Assembly: GCA_029891345.1 (NCBI GenBank)
Contig: CM057009.1
Coordinates: 309,631,666 to 309,695,665 of the forward strand
DNA from: Dryococelus australis
Lineage: Eukaryota; Arthropoda; Insecta; Phasmatodea; Phasmatidae
DNA: 64,000 nucleotides
Direction of reading: 5' to 3'
The notes under the pieces were generated by a model, which did no database searches, was not told where the DNA came from, and saw nothing but the letters and a program-made list of their open reading frames with translations. Shown in pieces: positions 1 to 10,159 of the stretch; the stretch's first letter is position 1, and the number at the start of each line of letters is the position of its first letter. The translations under genes were made by a program, and so were the position numbers.

Positions 1-83
1 GAAGCTTAAAAGCCAATGCCGAAGAATGTCACAACAAATGGGTTAAACAGTTAATATATAAACATTTCACATAGAGGGGGACT

Positions 84-519
84 TACAAATGGGTAGACAT
101 TTTGCCTGAAATAGTTCAATTTTATAATTCCAGATATCATAGTGTTATCCAGATGCTCCTAAAGAAGTTATGATTAGTAATTTAATGAAAACTATTTATA
201 ATATTGTTAAAATCATCGACGAAAAAAACCAAAGTTCAAAGTCGGGGAATTTATACATATCTCGAAACAGAAAGGAACCTTTGAGAACAAATTTATGGTG
301 AATTAGTCTTTTGAAATATTTAAAATTATTTAAATTAGACAAACACAGCCCAGAATGTATTACCTAGAAACACACGATGGAGAACCAATAAAAGGAGGAT
401 TTTTCGAACATGAATTGCAAAATGTTACATCTCTAAATGAATATTTGGTAGATAAAATCATTAAAAGGATAAAAGATGTTCTTGGTTCGATGGTGGGGTT
501 TTTCAAAAGCAGACAATAA
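84..519 (+). pseudogene. Maverick/Polinton-type integrase, C-terminal remnant
   Basis: From 84 one frame reads WVDILPEIVQFYNSRYHS, which matches the end of the rve integrase core of Maverick/Polinton-like elements (W-[VI]-D-x-L ... FYN-x-RYH). It stops at TGA 171-173. A different frame from 355 reads MYYLETHDGEPIKGGF and then EYLVDKIIKRIKD, which resembles the C-terminal tail and the start of a chromodomain; it ends at TAA 517-519. The two pieces are out of frame, so the copy is dead. The core DDE residues would lie upstream of base 1. An AATAAA lies at 581-586. Family assignment is by recognition of these motifs, not by search; a Ty3-type integrase with chromodomain is the main alternative. 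Confidence 0.6.
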
Positions 520-1480
520 GTGGGTTAAGAATCAATACCTTAAAATATTTTAATACAATATTTGTAAAACTATAATACTAAATAAAAAGATTTTTTAAAA
601 ATAATATTTGATGTAATTTTTTCATTTCATAAACCTTTGGATAGGGATTGGATGTACAATTTATTGTGTAATTAATCCCCTTGTTGATTGGATTAGCATT
701 GGAGCGATAAGCCAGTGTATTAAACCCTTTTAATTGCGATGTCTGTCACATTTAGGCGATAATCCGTTACATTTGATAAGTTAGTATCTGTGATAGAATC
801 ATTTAATTGGAAATTCGCATTTAGGTTTAATTTGTTGTGTTTGGTACATATTGTAATTCATTGTGTTTTGGTGGTATTCTGTTGCATTTGATTCCTTTTA
901 AATGTGACATAATTGATTGTTTTTGATTTTACATTTCTTGGAATTGGGAAAATATGTCATGAAATTTTACAGCTTAGAGGCATTTGGGGATGATTGCATT
1001 TAAATGTTATTGTAATATATTTGTATGGTGATATATTTCTTAGAACTTGGATAATGTTTCCAGGAATTCGTTTCTCGGATTAGATGCCTATGGTATTTCG
1101 AGTTTTTTATTTAATTTTGATGCAATTCATAGTTTTAAATTCATTAATGTGTGAGTGATGGATATTTTATCAGAATATATATATGGTTTTCATAATTGTT
1201 TGTGCTAGGTTATTTTTATTTGCTTGTATGTTACAGTTCTTGGAAATTGTTTAGTTTTAAGAGTGCAAAATAGTATTCGCCATGCTAAAAAAATTTTATA
1301 CAAGAGTTGTTTTTAAATTTTTCTATTTCAAAATTTTCTGAAAAGTTTTACAGTATAAACAATATTTACAGTGCACACTACTTTGATAGTGTAAGATTTT
1401 AAAATGAAAAAAACATAGAATTATGATGTAGATTTTTTCACTGACAAAAATAACTTTTACACTAGGCTTAAAATTATATG
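520..1480. other. AT-rich non-coding stretch
   Basis: No open frame or repeat family is recognisable. Degenerate short phrases such as CATTTAGGCGATAA and ACATTTGATAA recur between about 740 and 860. It may be the decayed flank of the integrase-bearing element, but no terminal repeat was seen. Confidence 0.4.
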
Positions 1481-1707
1481 AAAAATTGTAAATGCACAGC
1501 TCTTGATCCAAACGTCAAACGTTTTTTAAAGGCAGGCGAGAAGAGGCAGGTAAAGGAAAATCATTGTGTAAAGTGTAGGCGAGCTGCAGGGCAGGAACCC
1601 GTGTTGCGGAGTGATGATTGTGGGTTGGGGCAGGGGTGGAGGGATGGGGAATTTCACTCACTGTTGCGCATGCTCGGAGGCAACCACCAAGCTCTATGCT
1701 TGAAGGA

Positions 1708-1741
1708 ATGGTTGATGGGCGGATGGTTGATGGGCGGATGG
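1708..1741. repeat. 15-bp perfect tandem duplication
   Basis: ATGGTTGATGGGCGG occurs twice back to back (1708-1722 and 1723-1737), followed by ATGG of a third unit. Confidence 0.9.
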
Positions 1742-1744
1742 AAG

Positions 1745-1960
1745 CAGGAGGGTGTCGATAATGATGCGCAGTGCAGGCAGCGGTGCTTTTCTTAAACATC
1801 CTCTCATTCCCTCTCCTGTTCCGCACTGTGTACATCTCCCACCCTGGCCTGGCGCTGCTCCATACTCACCTTGCCTCACCCTCATGGGCACTCGAAACCT
1901 AAATTTCGCTCACTCCCCAATCACACTCGATTCTCGGCTATATGCTACCTTGTATTCGAG
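1745..1960 (+). repeat. SINE family 1, diverged copy without head
   Basis: The stretch around 1852-1900 (GCGCTGCTCCATACTCACC, then CCTCACCCTCATGGGCACTC) aligns by eye with the body of the better preserved SINE at 43541-43770 (GCGCTGCTCCAGGCTCATC, then TTCACCCTCACCGGCTCTC). The tRNA-like head with a B box is not recognisable here, so the left boundary is approximate. Confidence 0.45.
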
Positions 1961-2534
1961 GCTTTAGAATGACTCATTCCCTGTATCTTTTGTAAAATAG
2001 GTCGCTGTTGAAAACTACATGATGCTTTTTTTTAACACACAAATTATTTGTTTACAAAAAATTTGGAACTAATGATTACTTAACATAGAATAATAAACTT
2101 TAGCTAGATGCTTTTATATTTTCCTATGTGGTAGCACTGTCTGAAAATTGTGGGCTAGAAAAATACCTACGTGAAATATGTATTTTTGTCTGCTAGATGA
2201 ATAAATATGTCTTATTTCAATACTTGTAAAAACCCCTTTTTTACAAGTGAATCAAATGTGTGTTTTATACCTGTGTGATTTTTTTTACAATTCATAGTTT
2301 TCTTGATTCAAATATATACTTGTTAGAAAGGTAAATCTAGGGATTATCTCGGGGATTAAAGAAACTTTATTTTTGTGATATAAAATATTATCGGCAAGAG
2401 TTGTGAAATATTAATTCACTGGGAATACGCCAGGCTCTTGCAAGTCCTTGGATTGACAGCGAAGGCAGGTTGTGTGAACAGGCTAGTTCTCGAGATATCC
2501 GAAAAACACGTTCTTGGCCACTGAAAGGATAGGA

Positions 2535-3030
2535 GGTGCATGGCCTTGGAGAATAGCTGGCTTTTTGGGTGAAGACAACTTCTGGAGTAGGGGTGGGAGT
2601 GATGGTCTAGCTTCTTGACCTCGGGGTACATCCCTCTGGACAAGGGGAGGAGGGTAGGGGATGTATACAGGCAGGCAGGGGCGATGTGAAGCTCTCTTGC
2701 CATTTGTCGCCATCTTACTTCAATAACAAAAATTTGACAAGCAGGGAAGATGTGTGAATGACCCCAGGACACATTGCTCAGGTGAGCAGTAAAGGTGGGA
2801 GGTGGGGATGGAGGTGCATGGCCTCGATAGCCATCTGCACCCCTGTATCCAGTTGACACCATCTTACCTCAATGTCGAAAAATTGGCAATCGTGGGCAGA
2901 GGGGTGAGTAACCCCAGGACTCGTCACTCTGGCAAGAGGTGGAGTTGGGGGTGTAGGGAGGTCTGGAGCAGTTGACCTAGGGCAGAGCAACGAGGAGGTT
3001 TTTCGAAGGCTTCCACCATCTTAGTACTTC
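2535..3030. repeat. Tandem repeat, period about 150 bp, three diverged units
   Basis: Landmarks repeat in order: CCATCTTACTTCAATAAC at about 2710, CCATCTTACCTCAATGTC at about 2860 and CCATCTTAGTAC at about 3013. Each is followed by an AAAAATT.GAC/GC-type phrase, an AGGGGTGAGT-like stretch and a purine-rich GGTGGGG block. Open frames on the minus strand here follow the repeat and have no recognisable domain. Confidence 0.6.
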
Positions 3031-4249
3031 GCCAATCTTCATACTGCATAGATCCAACACTGGATCTCATGACTTCATCGGTGCATGGTAACCACAATTA
3101 ACATTTTATAATATACTCAATTAAATATAATACTATTTTATTGGGAAAATAATAAAAATGTTTGTGTTATATTGCATTTATCGCGTAAACCCCATTTCTG
3201 TATATGGTAAATAAAACTTGGTATGGTTTTTCATCTCACGTTGCGCTCTATTTACCATACTTTATGGATAAAATTTGTAGTATGTATGTTATTTTTGAAT
3301 AATTCATTATTATTCATTCACATACTTGTAGCACGAATAAAGTCGTTAATAGTAGCTTGGTAGATTTTCTGTCAGTCGTGAATTTGTACTCAGTTGCATA
3401 TCGGCCATGCCATTTGTATATAAGCAGGCGCATGCCATACGAATCACTCATTCAGCGAGTGACCTCCGAGGTGGACAAATGTAGGCCACACTCCACATAT
3501 CTAGTTGTGCCTATAAGTCTCCACAAATAATATACTAACCTCATTCTTTCAGCAAGCTCGCAGCCGGTCAGACGTTTTTTGGGAGAGGTGCAATTTTATT
3601 ATGCGTGTTAATCAATTTATTTATTTTTACATGTGGATTATGTTTCTAAAGTTCCTACACACCAGTCTCACAGGCAAATGGACATGTAAAGAATGTGCAA
3701 GAGGCATCAAGTAGTGTAATATATTTTGTTATTGTGTTCGTTTAATTTATAGGGATATTTTGTTTTAGATTGTTAATTCCATTCTCCACACTCTCATAGT
3801 TATGTTCGTTCATTATACTTTTCTCTTGTGTAAATTATATTTCTAATCTCGAGACTCATGTTACATTCAAGACACCCTGAGACTCACGTAATTGCATTTA
3901 TTATTCATGTGGTCATTTGAAAGTTGTGATTCGATGTGTGTAATTTATCATTCGTAACACTCTGAAATTCTCTCATGTGTTAAATATATAGGTGAAAATT
4001 GCTATCTGCCACAAATATCCCTACAAACACATCAAAATTTAAAAAAAAAATAAGAAAATGACACTTAGCACACTCTTGCACTCAACTCAACACATATATA
4101 ACACATTGCAATCTACGACTCTGGTCAGTCGCCTCCAGAACATCACACCGTCAACATCGTACAGAGCTACTGTTCCCCCTCCCAAAAATAAAGAAAGAAG
4201 GACAACAACAAAATCAAGAAAAAATATAAAAAATAACTCTTTCAGTTTA
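3030..4249. other. AT-rich non-coding stretch
   Basis: Apart from the TATA-like site, no gene, RNA or repeat family is recognised. Confidence 0.4.
3417..3424 (+). promoter_or_regulatory. TATA-box-like site with possible initiator
   Basis: TATATAAG is followed about 30 bp later by TCACTCATTCAG, a spacing compatible with an arthropod TATA/Inr core promoter. No gene or LTR boundary was identified around it, so it may be chance in AT-rich DNA. Confidence 0.2.
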
Positions 4250-4334
4250 TTTAACCCTTTCTATAAATTTAACCCTTTGAATAAACTTAACCCTCTCAAT
4301 AATTTTAACCCTTTCAAAATAATTAACCTCTTTT
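4250..4334. repeat. 18-bp minisatellite, 4.7 units
   Basis: Unit TTTAACCCTTTCTATAAA at 4250-4267 is followed by three further 18-base units with a few substitutions (4268, 4286, 4304) and a partial one to 4334. The core TTAACCCTTT also occurs in the 16-bp array at 50272-50415. Confidence 0.85.
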
Positions 4335-6284
4335 GATTATGCATTTTTTTTAACATTTTTTACCAACCATTTGTTATCAAATTAATTATGTCAATCAAAA
4401 AGGTGGCAGCCCTTTGTGTCTAGAAACATCACGCCCCCACTACTAATGTATTCGTTCTTGATCTTGGATGAGCACTTTTGATCTCGTCTATAAATTGTAA
4501 TTGTAATTGTAATTGCTCCACGCACTACCTCTTAGTACCTAACTGTGTTTCACAGAACCAAGCACGAAGTACTTCAATGTGAAGTGAAGAAAACTACCAC
4601 CTTTCTATTCTTAACTGATCTTGATTTTACATCTGCAAGTGGTTCACCCTCAACTCCAAACACCTACATTTTGTTCTGTAACTTGACAGGAAGAATTCAA
4701 TAATGAAAACAATTTTCATCACTCGTAAAATTTCTTCTTACATGTGGGGATCCCCCATTTTATAATTTTCTGATCATATGTTTGCACCAGGAGACGCGAG
4801 ATATCAGCTGGTCTCCGGTTAAGATATGAGGGATTTATAAAGAACACTCCCCCCACCGGAATATAATAATGTAAGATGTCGTGAATTGCTGGTAGGCTCA
4901 ATACGGTTTCACCTGTGAGGTGATACTGCACATGTCAGTCCTATTCCGATAATCTCCGGATCGCAGCAATATTTGTTTTCTAAAATTAAAGAAGGTCGAC
5001 AGATTATATGGGGTCCTCCAAGCTGTAGCCCCTCTCTTGAACTCCTAAAACACAATATTGCTGTAAGATGCGTATAGTTTTATCCAAACACTGCAGACAT
5101 CGCTTTGAAACACTGATCTACAGTTATCGATCGATAAAAAATTGTAGTGCAAGATCACTCGCCACCTTCTTTTCTCCAATTAGACGTGTTAATCAGTCTT
5201 AATTTTAACAGATCAGGTGCTACAACATAAGTGAGGGACGAATCTCTAGCTCTTTGGACCACCAGGAGCCTATTATTGTAAAATTTTCCTAGCAGGATTT
5301 GTATTGGGTTTACTGAACAAAGTATAGTACATCACAAAAACTTATTTTTTTGTAAACAGATAGAGAGATTAATCGATTTAATCCATTTGTTGGAAGAAAG
5401 AAAGTAGGTGAGCAAAAACGTTACTTTCGTTTAGAATAACTACGTTTCGTCGGCAGTATTCAAACAAAATTTGGCAAGGACGAATAAATCTTTCTCTTGG
5501 TAATTTATTTGCATCCCACTGCCTATAATTCGCCTTCTTACTGATGTATACTTTATTATTTACTTACTGAGTCTGGCTAATCCTTGGTTGATGTCGACCC
5601 TTCCTAGTGAGTGCAATTTTTAGTCCATTTACTTGCCTAGAAATGTCGCGCTAGTTTTATTTAGACCAGCGTTGTCATTAATTTGTCAAGGAAACGTGCC
5701 AATATTAATTTAAGGTTTTTGTTGTACTTTAAACTATACTTGGGATAATATAATGCTATCAAGTAGTTTGGAATTCCAATGTTTATATCTCTGGCAGCTA
5801 TGGATTAACATCTTTAACATTGACATTGGTGTATGGACAAAGGGAATATTTATTTACGTTCGGAGATATCTCTATTCTATAAAATTTTCTGACGAGGAAT
5901 ATGTCATCGTTCACCAACACGCACATTGTGAAAAATGAAGGTAACGGGTTTTCAATACTGTAATGCTGTAGACGAAACACAAATGATAATGGTTGGTAAA
6001 CAGCGATAGCTGGTGAATGCTGTGAAATAAGTTGGCCATCACTAAGTATTTCCTTGGGTTGCTACATAGTAAAGGCATATTAAAAAAATGGCATCCCCCC
6101 AGCTCTACAAACGGATAACGTTTGTCAGCAGAATTAAAAGGTTGATCATGATATCTGTAGTGTACGGCTTAAGCGGAACCTTCCCAACATATTGGATTCT
6201 TGGCTTTCGTAGCTTTTGAAAGTACCATTATACCTTACTACCTAGTGTCCTTATAAAGTAGTACAAACAAAACAAGAAAACTAC
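4335..6284. other. Non-coding stretch, no genes seen
   Basis: It holds a short AATTGT microsatellite at about 4494-4516 and otherwise unique-looking AT-rich sequence. Open frames of about 60-70 codons have no recognisable domain. No exon of the FAR gene was found here. Confidence 0.4.
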
Positions 6285-6360
6285 GAACTCATAAATACGT
6301 CACAATATTAATTCTGCCAAAAATTTGGCAACAACAATATTGTGTCATAAATACGAGTTC
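6285..6360. mobile_element. Short hairpin, possible mini-MITE
   Basis: GAACTCATAAATACGTCACA (6285-6304) is the imperfect inverse of the end block TGTGTCATAAATACGAGTTC, and the centre holds the perfect palindrome GCCAAAAATTTGGC (6316-6329). The 76-base unit folds almost end to end. No target-site duplication was identified. Confidence 0.5.
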
Positions 6361-7107
6361 ATAGTTCAGACGTGATGTCTGGACTGTTGTGAAAGGTCAG
6401 TAGCTATTTGGGTAAGTGATACTTTCAGAATATTCTTTTATAAAAATATAAACAATCTATAATAAACAAGGATCCAATATGGCGGGCGCAGGTACTCCTT
6501 AACATCGGTTACTGAAAACACTGCGACACGGGCGGTATTTCATATCCAATATAGTAATTTGTTAATTTGTTTTGGAAACGGTTATACTATTTGTGACCAC
6601 AGAGTTACGTTATTTGCGTCATTTGTAAAACACTTATATAAAATTTTCAATACACATTAAAAACAAGTTTCAATTTTTATATGAATACAGTAGGCTAAAT
6701 GTTCTGTGCATTTATTGCTGTGTAACCGCCGAAAAAATTAGGACACATTAGTATATATAGCGATATTCGAAAAACTGATTTCCTTATCTATATTTGAAAG
6801 TATTTAGGAAATTTTTCTCAAAATAATGACTTTTGGTTTAAATTGGCATGAAGACCCTAGAACTTAACCCACTGCACGTTTTATGAAATAAGCAAATACT
6901 GTACTAACAAACTCTGAACTGACATCGATTATATTAAGATTGAAATACGCCAATTTACTTCTTGGGCCTCGGACACCTAAACAAAACTGCTTGAAAATAA
7001 CAGTATAGTAATGTAAGTTAACTATATCAAACACTAATAACTGAATACAATTTATAATAAGGTCTTCGTAAAATGTCACACAAAATAAGCTATTTTGTTT
7101 GTTGCAG

Positions 7108-7365
7108 AATGCTCCGCATCCAGCGACGAATCAACAAAGGTTTCGAAGTGTTCGAGTACTACGCGAACAACCAATGGGACTTTAATAGCGACAACGCGCA
7201 ATTAATTAGGAAGCTCATGAACGACAGGGAGAGAAAGGAGTTCAAGATAGACAAAGAAGGACTTGACATCGACGCCTACTTCGAGGACTGTATCCGTGCG
7301 GCGAGACTGTACATCTTGAAAGAAATGCCTGAAACGTTGCCCGCTGCGCGGAGACACATGACGAT
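7108..7365 (+). CDS. Fatty acyl-CoA reductase, penultimate coding exon
   Basis: Fatty acyl-CoA reductases reduce fatty acyl-CoA to fatty alcohol with NADPH; insects use them for cuticular wax and pheromone precursors. The exon encodes 86 codons reading MLRIQRRINKGFEVFEYYAN ... LKEMPETLPAARRHMT, the pattern of the C-terminal sterile/FAR_C domain (K/R-x-QRR-I-x-K, then QWDF, then L-KE-x-P-x-TLP-x-AR). The acceptor is TTTGTTTGTTGCAG at 7094-7107; the donor is AT|GTGAGC at 7365/7366. Both flanking introns are phase 2. Read straight through, the frame meets TGA at 7367, but joining to the exon at 14494 restores it. The N-terminal Rossmann domain exons must lie upstream of this window. Confidence 0.9.
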
Positions 7366-7420
7366 GTGAGCGACTAAGTCCATTTTCCGAAACACCATTT
7401 TTGGTATCGCGTTTGAAGCC

Positions 7421-7575
7421 GACCTCCCATGGCGTAGTTGGTTGGTGCGCTTGAGGCTCTGGGTTCGAGTCCCGGGCAAGGCATGGGTGTTAATTTAAGT
7501 TAGGTCATAAGTTAGTCTATAGGCCGCCCCCCGCTAAGCTCACCTTCATAAAATCGGGGGGGACGTTAAAAATCC
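7421..7575 (+). mobile_element. tRNA-derived SINE (family 2)
   Basis: An A-box-like TGGCGTAGTTGG (7430-7441) and a B box GGGTTCGAGTCCC (7461-7473) lie 31 bases apart, the layout of a Pol III promoter from a tRNA. A non-tRNA body follows, ending in a GGGGGGGAC-type stretch near 7565. A similar head and body start (B box, then GGCACGGATGTAA against GGCATGGGTGTTAA) occurs at 10023-10110. No clear target duplication was found. Confidence 0.65.
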
Positions 7576-7654
7576 CTTTACAATTACTATCACATATGAC
7601 TACGTCCCTTAGCTTAGATCATTTCCAAAATAACATTATTCTTACGCTGTTAGA

Positions 7655-7890
7655 GTCGCGGTGGTGCAGAGGCCAATACTCTACAATGGCAAACCGGGTT
7701 CGATTCCAGGGAGGGTCCAACCCTCCCTGGAATTTGCTACATTTGGAAAATGTAGCAAGCGTTTCCGTTGGCGGGTGAGTTTTTGTCTGGGTACTCCTGT
7801 ATCTTGCCGCTGCTGTATCTTCATCTCATTTCATCCCATCGGCGCTGAAGAATTGGCTGCTAAGCGCTGCCCAAAGCTCAATTATGTTGC
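7655..7890 (+). mobile_element. tRNA-derived SINE (family 1)
   Basis: The head reads GTCGCGGTGGTGCAGAGG (A-box-like) with a B box GGGTTCGATTCC at 7696-7707. The tail region CGCTGCTGTATCTTCATCTC ... AAGCGCTGCCCAAAG aligns with the copies at 43541-43770 and 31867-32118. A local palindrome (CCAGGGAGGGTCC, then CCCTCCCTGG) interrupts the usual body at 7704-7731. Confidence 0.65.
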
Positions 7891-8334
7891 TACTTTAGTT
7901 TAGCCTTTTTATTAAGCACTGACCACTGTTGCAAAATTTTTATTTCAAATACAATATTTTTTCGAACTAGCCTCAAAAAGGCCTCCCTGTAAAATGCGAG
8001 GATTCACTTAACTTCAAACTGAAAGGTTGTTGTTTAGAGCCTCACTTTAGTCACGATCGTATGTGTTGTTTAAAGTTGTAATCATGTTCATTTGGTAAGT
8101 TAACCGTCTCTGCGTATCCACGTAGGCATTAAACCTATCTGGAAATAGGAATTTTTTGGCGAAGAAAAAATTATAATCATATTTTATAAAAATATTGTCT
8201 TGTACGGGAAACAGCAGCACTACTTACAAGGCGATGCACAATTATGATGCAGCATCATTAAACCTGAAGATCTAATATGCAAACAATGGCCTTCGGCGAT
8301 GCCAAAATCGGTTAGTGCGGTTTTCAACGAATGA

Positions 8335-8352
8335 TTTTTTTTTTTTTTTTTT
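8335..8352. repeat. Poly(T) tract
   Basis: About 18 consecutive T; possibly the tail of a minus-strand retroposed sequence. No matching body was recognised. Confidence 0.8.
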
Positions 8353-9004
8353 ACTCTTGGCAGCTTGATCGAATTTTTTGTTTACAGCCGCGTCTTGCCT
8401 TTTACGCTGAACTAATGCAGAAAAAATGAGTTTTTCTCAGGATGCTAGGATATATTCTGGTCAACTTCGGCCAGTTACGATTACACGGCACCTGCCGACT
8501 GATTATGAACTCCTACCGACTATTGCGATATGCTCCCAGCGCTAACTAAACACGTACAGAAAATAACGAGTAGATAGATACCAATGTGTTTTGTTATGTT
8601 TCGTTTAAACTTCTGCCATAATGGAGATCGATGACGTCAGAAGATACTGCTCATAATAATTGGTTATTAACTGGTAAAATGTGAATCATGGCATTAGTTG
8701 CTATTTAATTATTGACATTTTAAGAATTTAATTGAGTTTTGATCTATAAAAGACGTTTAGTTTTCATACATATTGATGGCGCAATTTGTATAAAACGTTA
8801 TAATTTTTGTTGTGTCTAAGTAGCAACCCTGGAGAAAAAGAAGGAACGAATTATTTTCTACATATATTCCACTTCCGTGTTTATTTACGCAGCGACCTTA
8901 CATCCATGCAACACTTGAATACGTTAAAGCCACAGCGTTATACAATAATATTTAAATGTGATGTTATTCTTAAGTTACATTTCCTATTAATACACACAGT
9001 TTTA

Positions 9005-9234
9005 GGCTATTCACGATAATGCGAGCAGTTTTGAAAACCCTCTAATTGGCCATAATAGTCAATAAATGTATTTCATTCCAGCCTTACACGTTAACTTCCA
9101 AGTGTGCTGGAATATACACGCGGTGTTTATCACTTACATGACAATATTTATTTTAAAAAGGCAGTTAAAGGATAAAAACTGGCTGAAAAGAAAAAGTCAG
9201 GGCCCCAAAAGTGTCCACTTTACCGTGAACAGAC
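9005..9234. mobile_element. MITE copy 1, TA target duplication
   Basis: The 230 bp element starts GGCTATTCACGATAATGCG and ends TTTACCGTGAACAGAC, imperfect terminal inverted repeats of roughly 28 bp, with TA on both sides (9003-9004, 9235-9236). It aligns along its whole length with 44682-44909. TA duplication and the absence of coding point to a non-autonomous Tc1/mariner-superfamily element. Confidence 0.85.
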
Positions 9235-9782
9235 TATAAAAAACGTTTTGCATCAACTATAAATTGGTTGCTTATAAACGATGTTCGCTGGGGCAGTAGG
9301 CACGTTACGAAATGCCATCGGAATGACAGGCGTGGTGTTCTGTACGGTGCGTATTTTCATCCCATACTTTTCCTTGAGCAGCGAGAAACTGAGTCCCTCC
9401 GTAATCCGAGTAGTGCCAACATTTTGTGAGGCGTGTCTAATTGCAGAGCCAATAGTCAAAATTAGTTTTCGCCATTCGAAAAATAGTAGCATTTTGCTCT
9501 TTTTATGACGAACAGAGAATTATTGAGAATGTTTAATTTACATACAAATGACATACGTTCAATAACAAAGTATCAATTATCTTTGGTCTAGTGAAAAACG
9601 AAACAACTTAAAAAATACTCACTATAAAAGCATACAACCAATAACCGTATGTAAATTCTTACGCGTACAAAATACGCTGAATCCATAAACCAATCTCGTG
9701 CGACAAAAAACTGTCTATAAAAGCTGGACAATTTGCTATGGTTATTTCTTCTCGTATAAGTGAAACTGACGGGACAGAAGTT

Positions 9783-10010
9783 TTATAACTCGTGATTGTT
9801 GGCCTTCCCAGCAGAGAAGTGTGCAGTCGCTAGTGTGTTGCCACAGGCGGCCTCACGCTCCCGGCGATCGTAACGGGGCATCGCATTTCGTCTCCTTCTC
9901 TTAAACCCCTGGCCTCGCTGCGCCACCTTCGCCAGCCGCTGAAGGTTTCTCTTTCGCGCTCCGAGCGACCGAGCACTGCCCCTTCTGTCTTCTCTTCTCC
10001 TTGCGGTAGT
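9783..10010. other. GC-rich patch, function unknown
   Basis: The GC content rises sharply against the AT-rich surroundings, with many CpG. A 90-codon minus-strand frame is arginine-rich because of base composition and matches nothing recognised. It may be repeat-derived, since a SINE head follows at 10023. Confidence 0.35.
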
Positions 10011-10022
10011 CACTCTCCGTGA

Positions 10023-10150
10023 TGGCCAAGGTCGAAGATCACTCTGGGTCGCCACATCCGGGGTTCGAACCTCGGATGAGGCACGGATGTAACTGTTTTA
10101 AGATCTACGTCCCGGTTACGTTGGTTTATGAATCGCTTCCTAGTTGTTCT
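10023..10150 (+). mobile_element. tRNA-derived SINE (family 2), second copy
   Basis: A-box-like TGGCCAAGGTCG at 10023-10034 and B box GGGTTCGAACCTC at 10061-10073 are followed by GAGGCACGGATGTAACTGTTTTAAG, matching the family 2 copy at 7421. The 3' boundary is uncertain. Confidence 0.55.
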
Positions 10151-10159
10151 TCCTGAACG

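Noticed and set aside
2416..2862. 148-codon minus-strand frame
   Set aside because: It lies wholly within the 150 bp tandem array, has repeated peptide content and no known domain.
5753..5938. Possible upstream FAR exon
   Set aside because: The peptide has no FAR motif, and the AT-rich composition differs from the two confirmed exons.
7430..7473. Functional tRNA gene
   Set aside because: A and B boxes are present, but acceptor stem pairing and a tRNA-length 3' end are missing and the sequence continues into a SINE body.
9783..10055. Arginine-rich 90-codon minus frame
   Set aside because: Composition artefact of a GC-rich patch, running into a SINE head.
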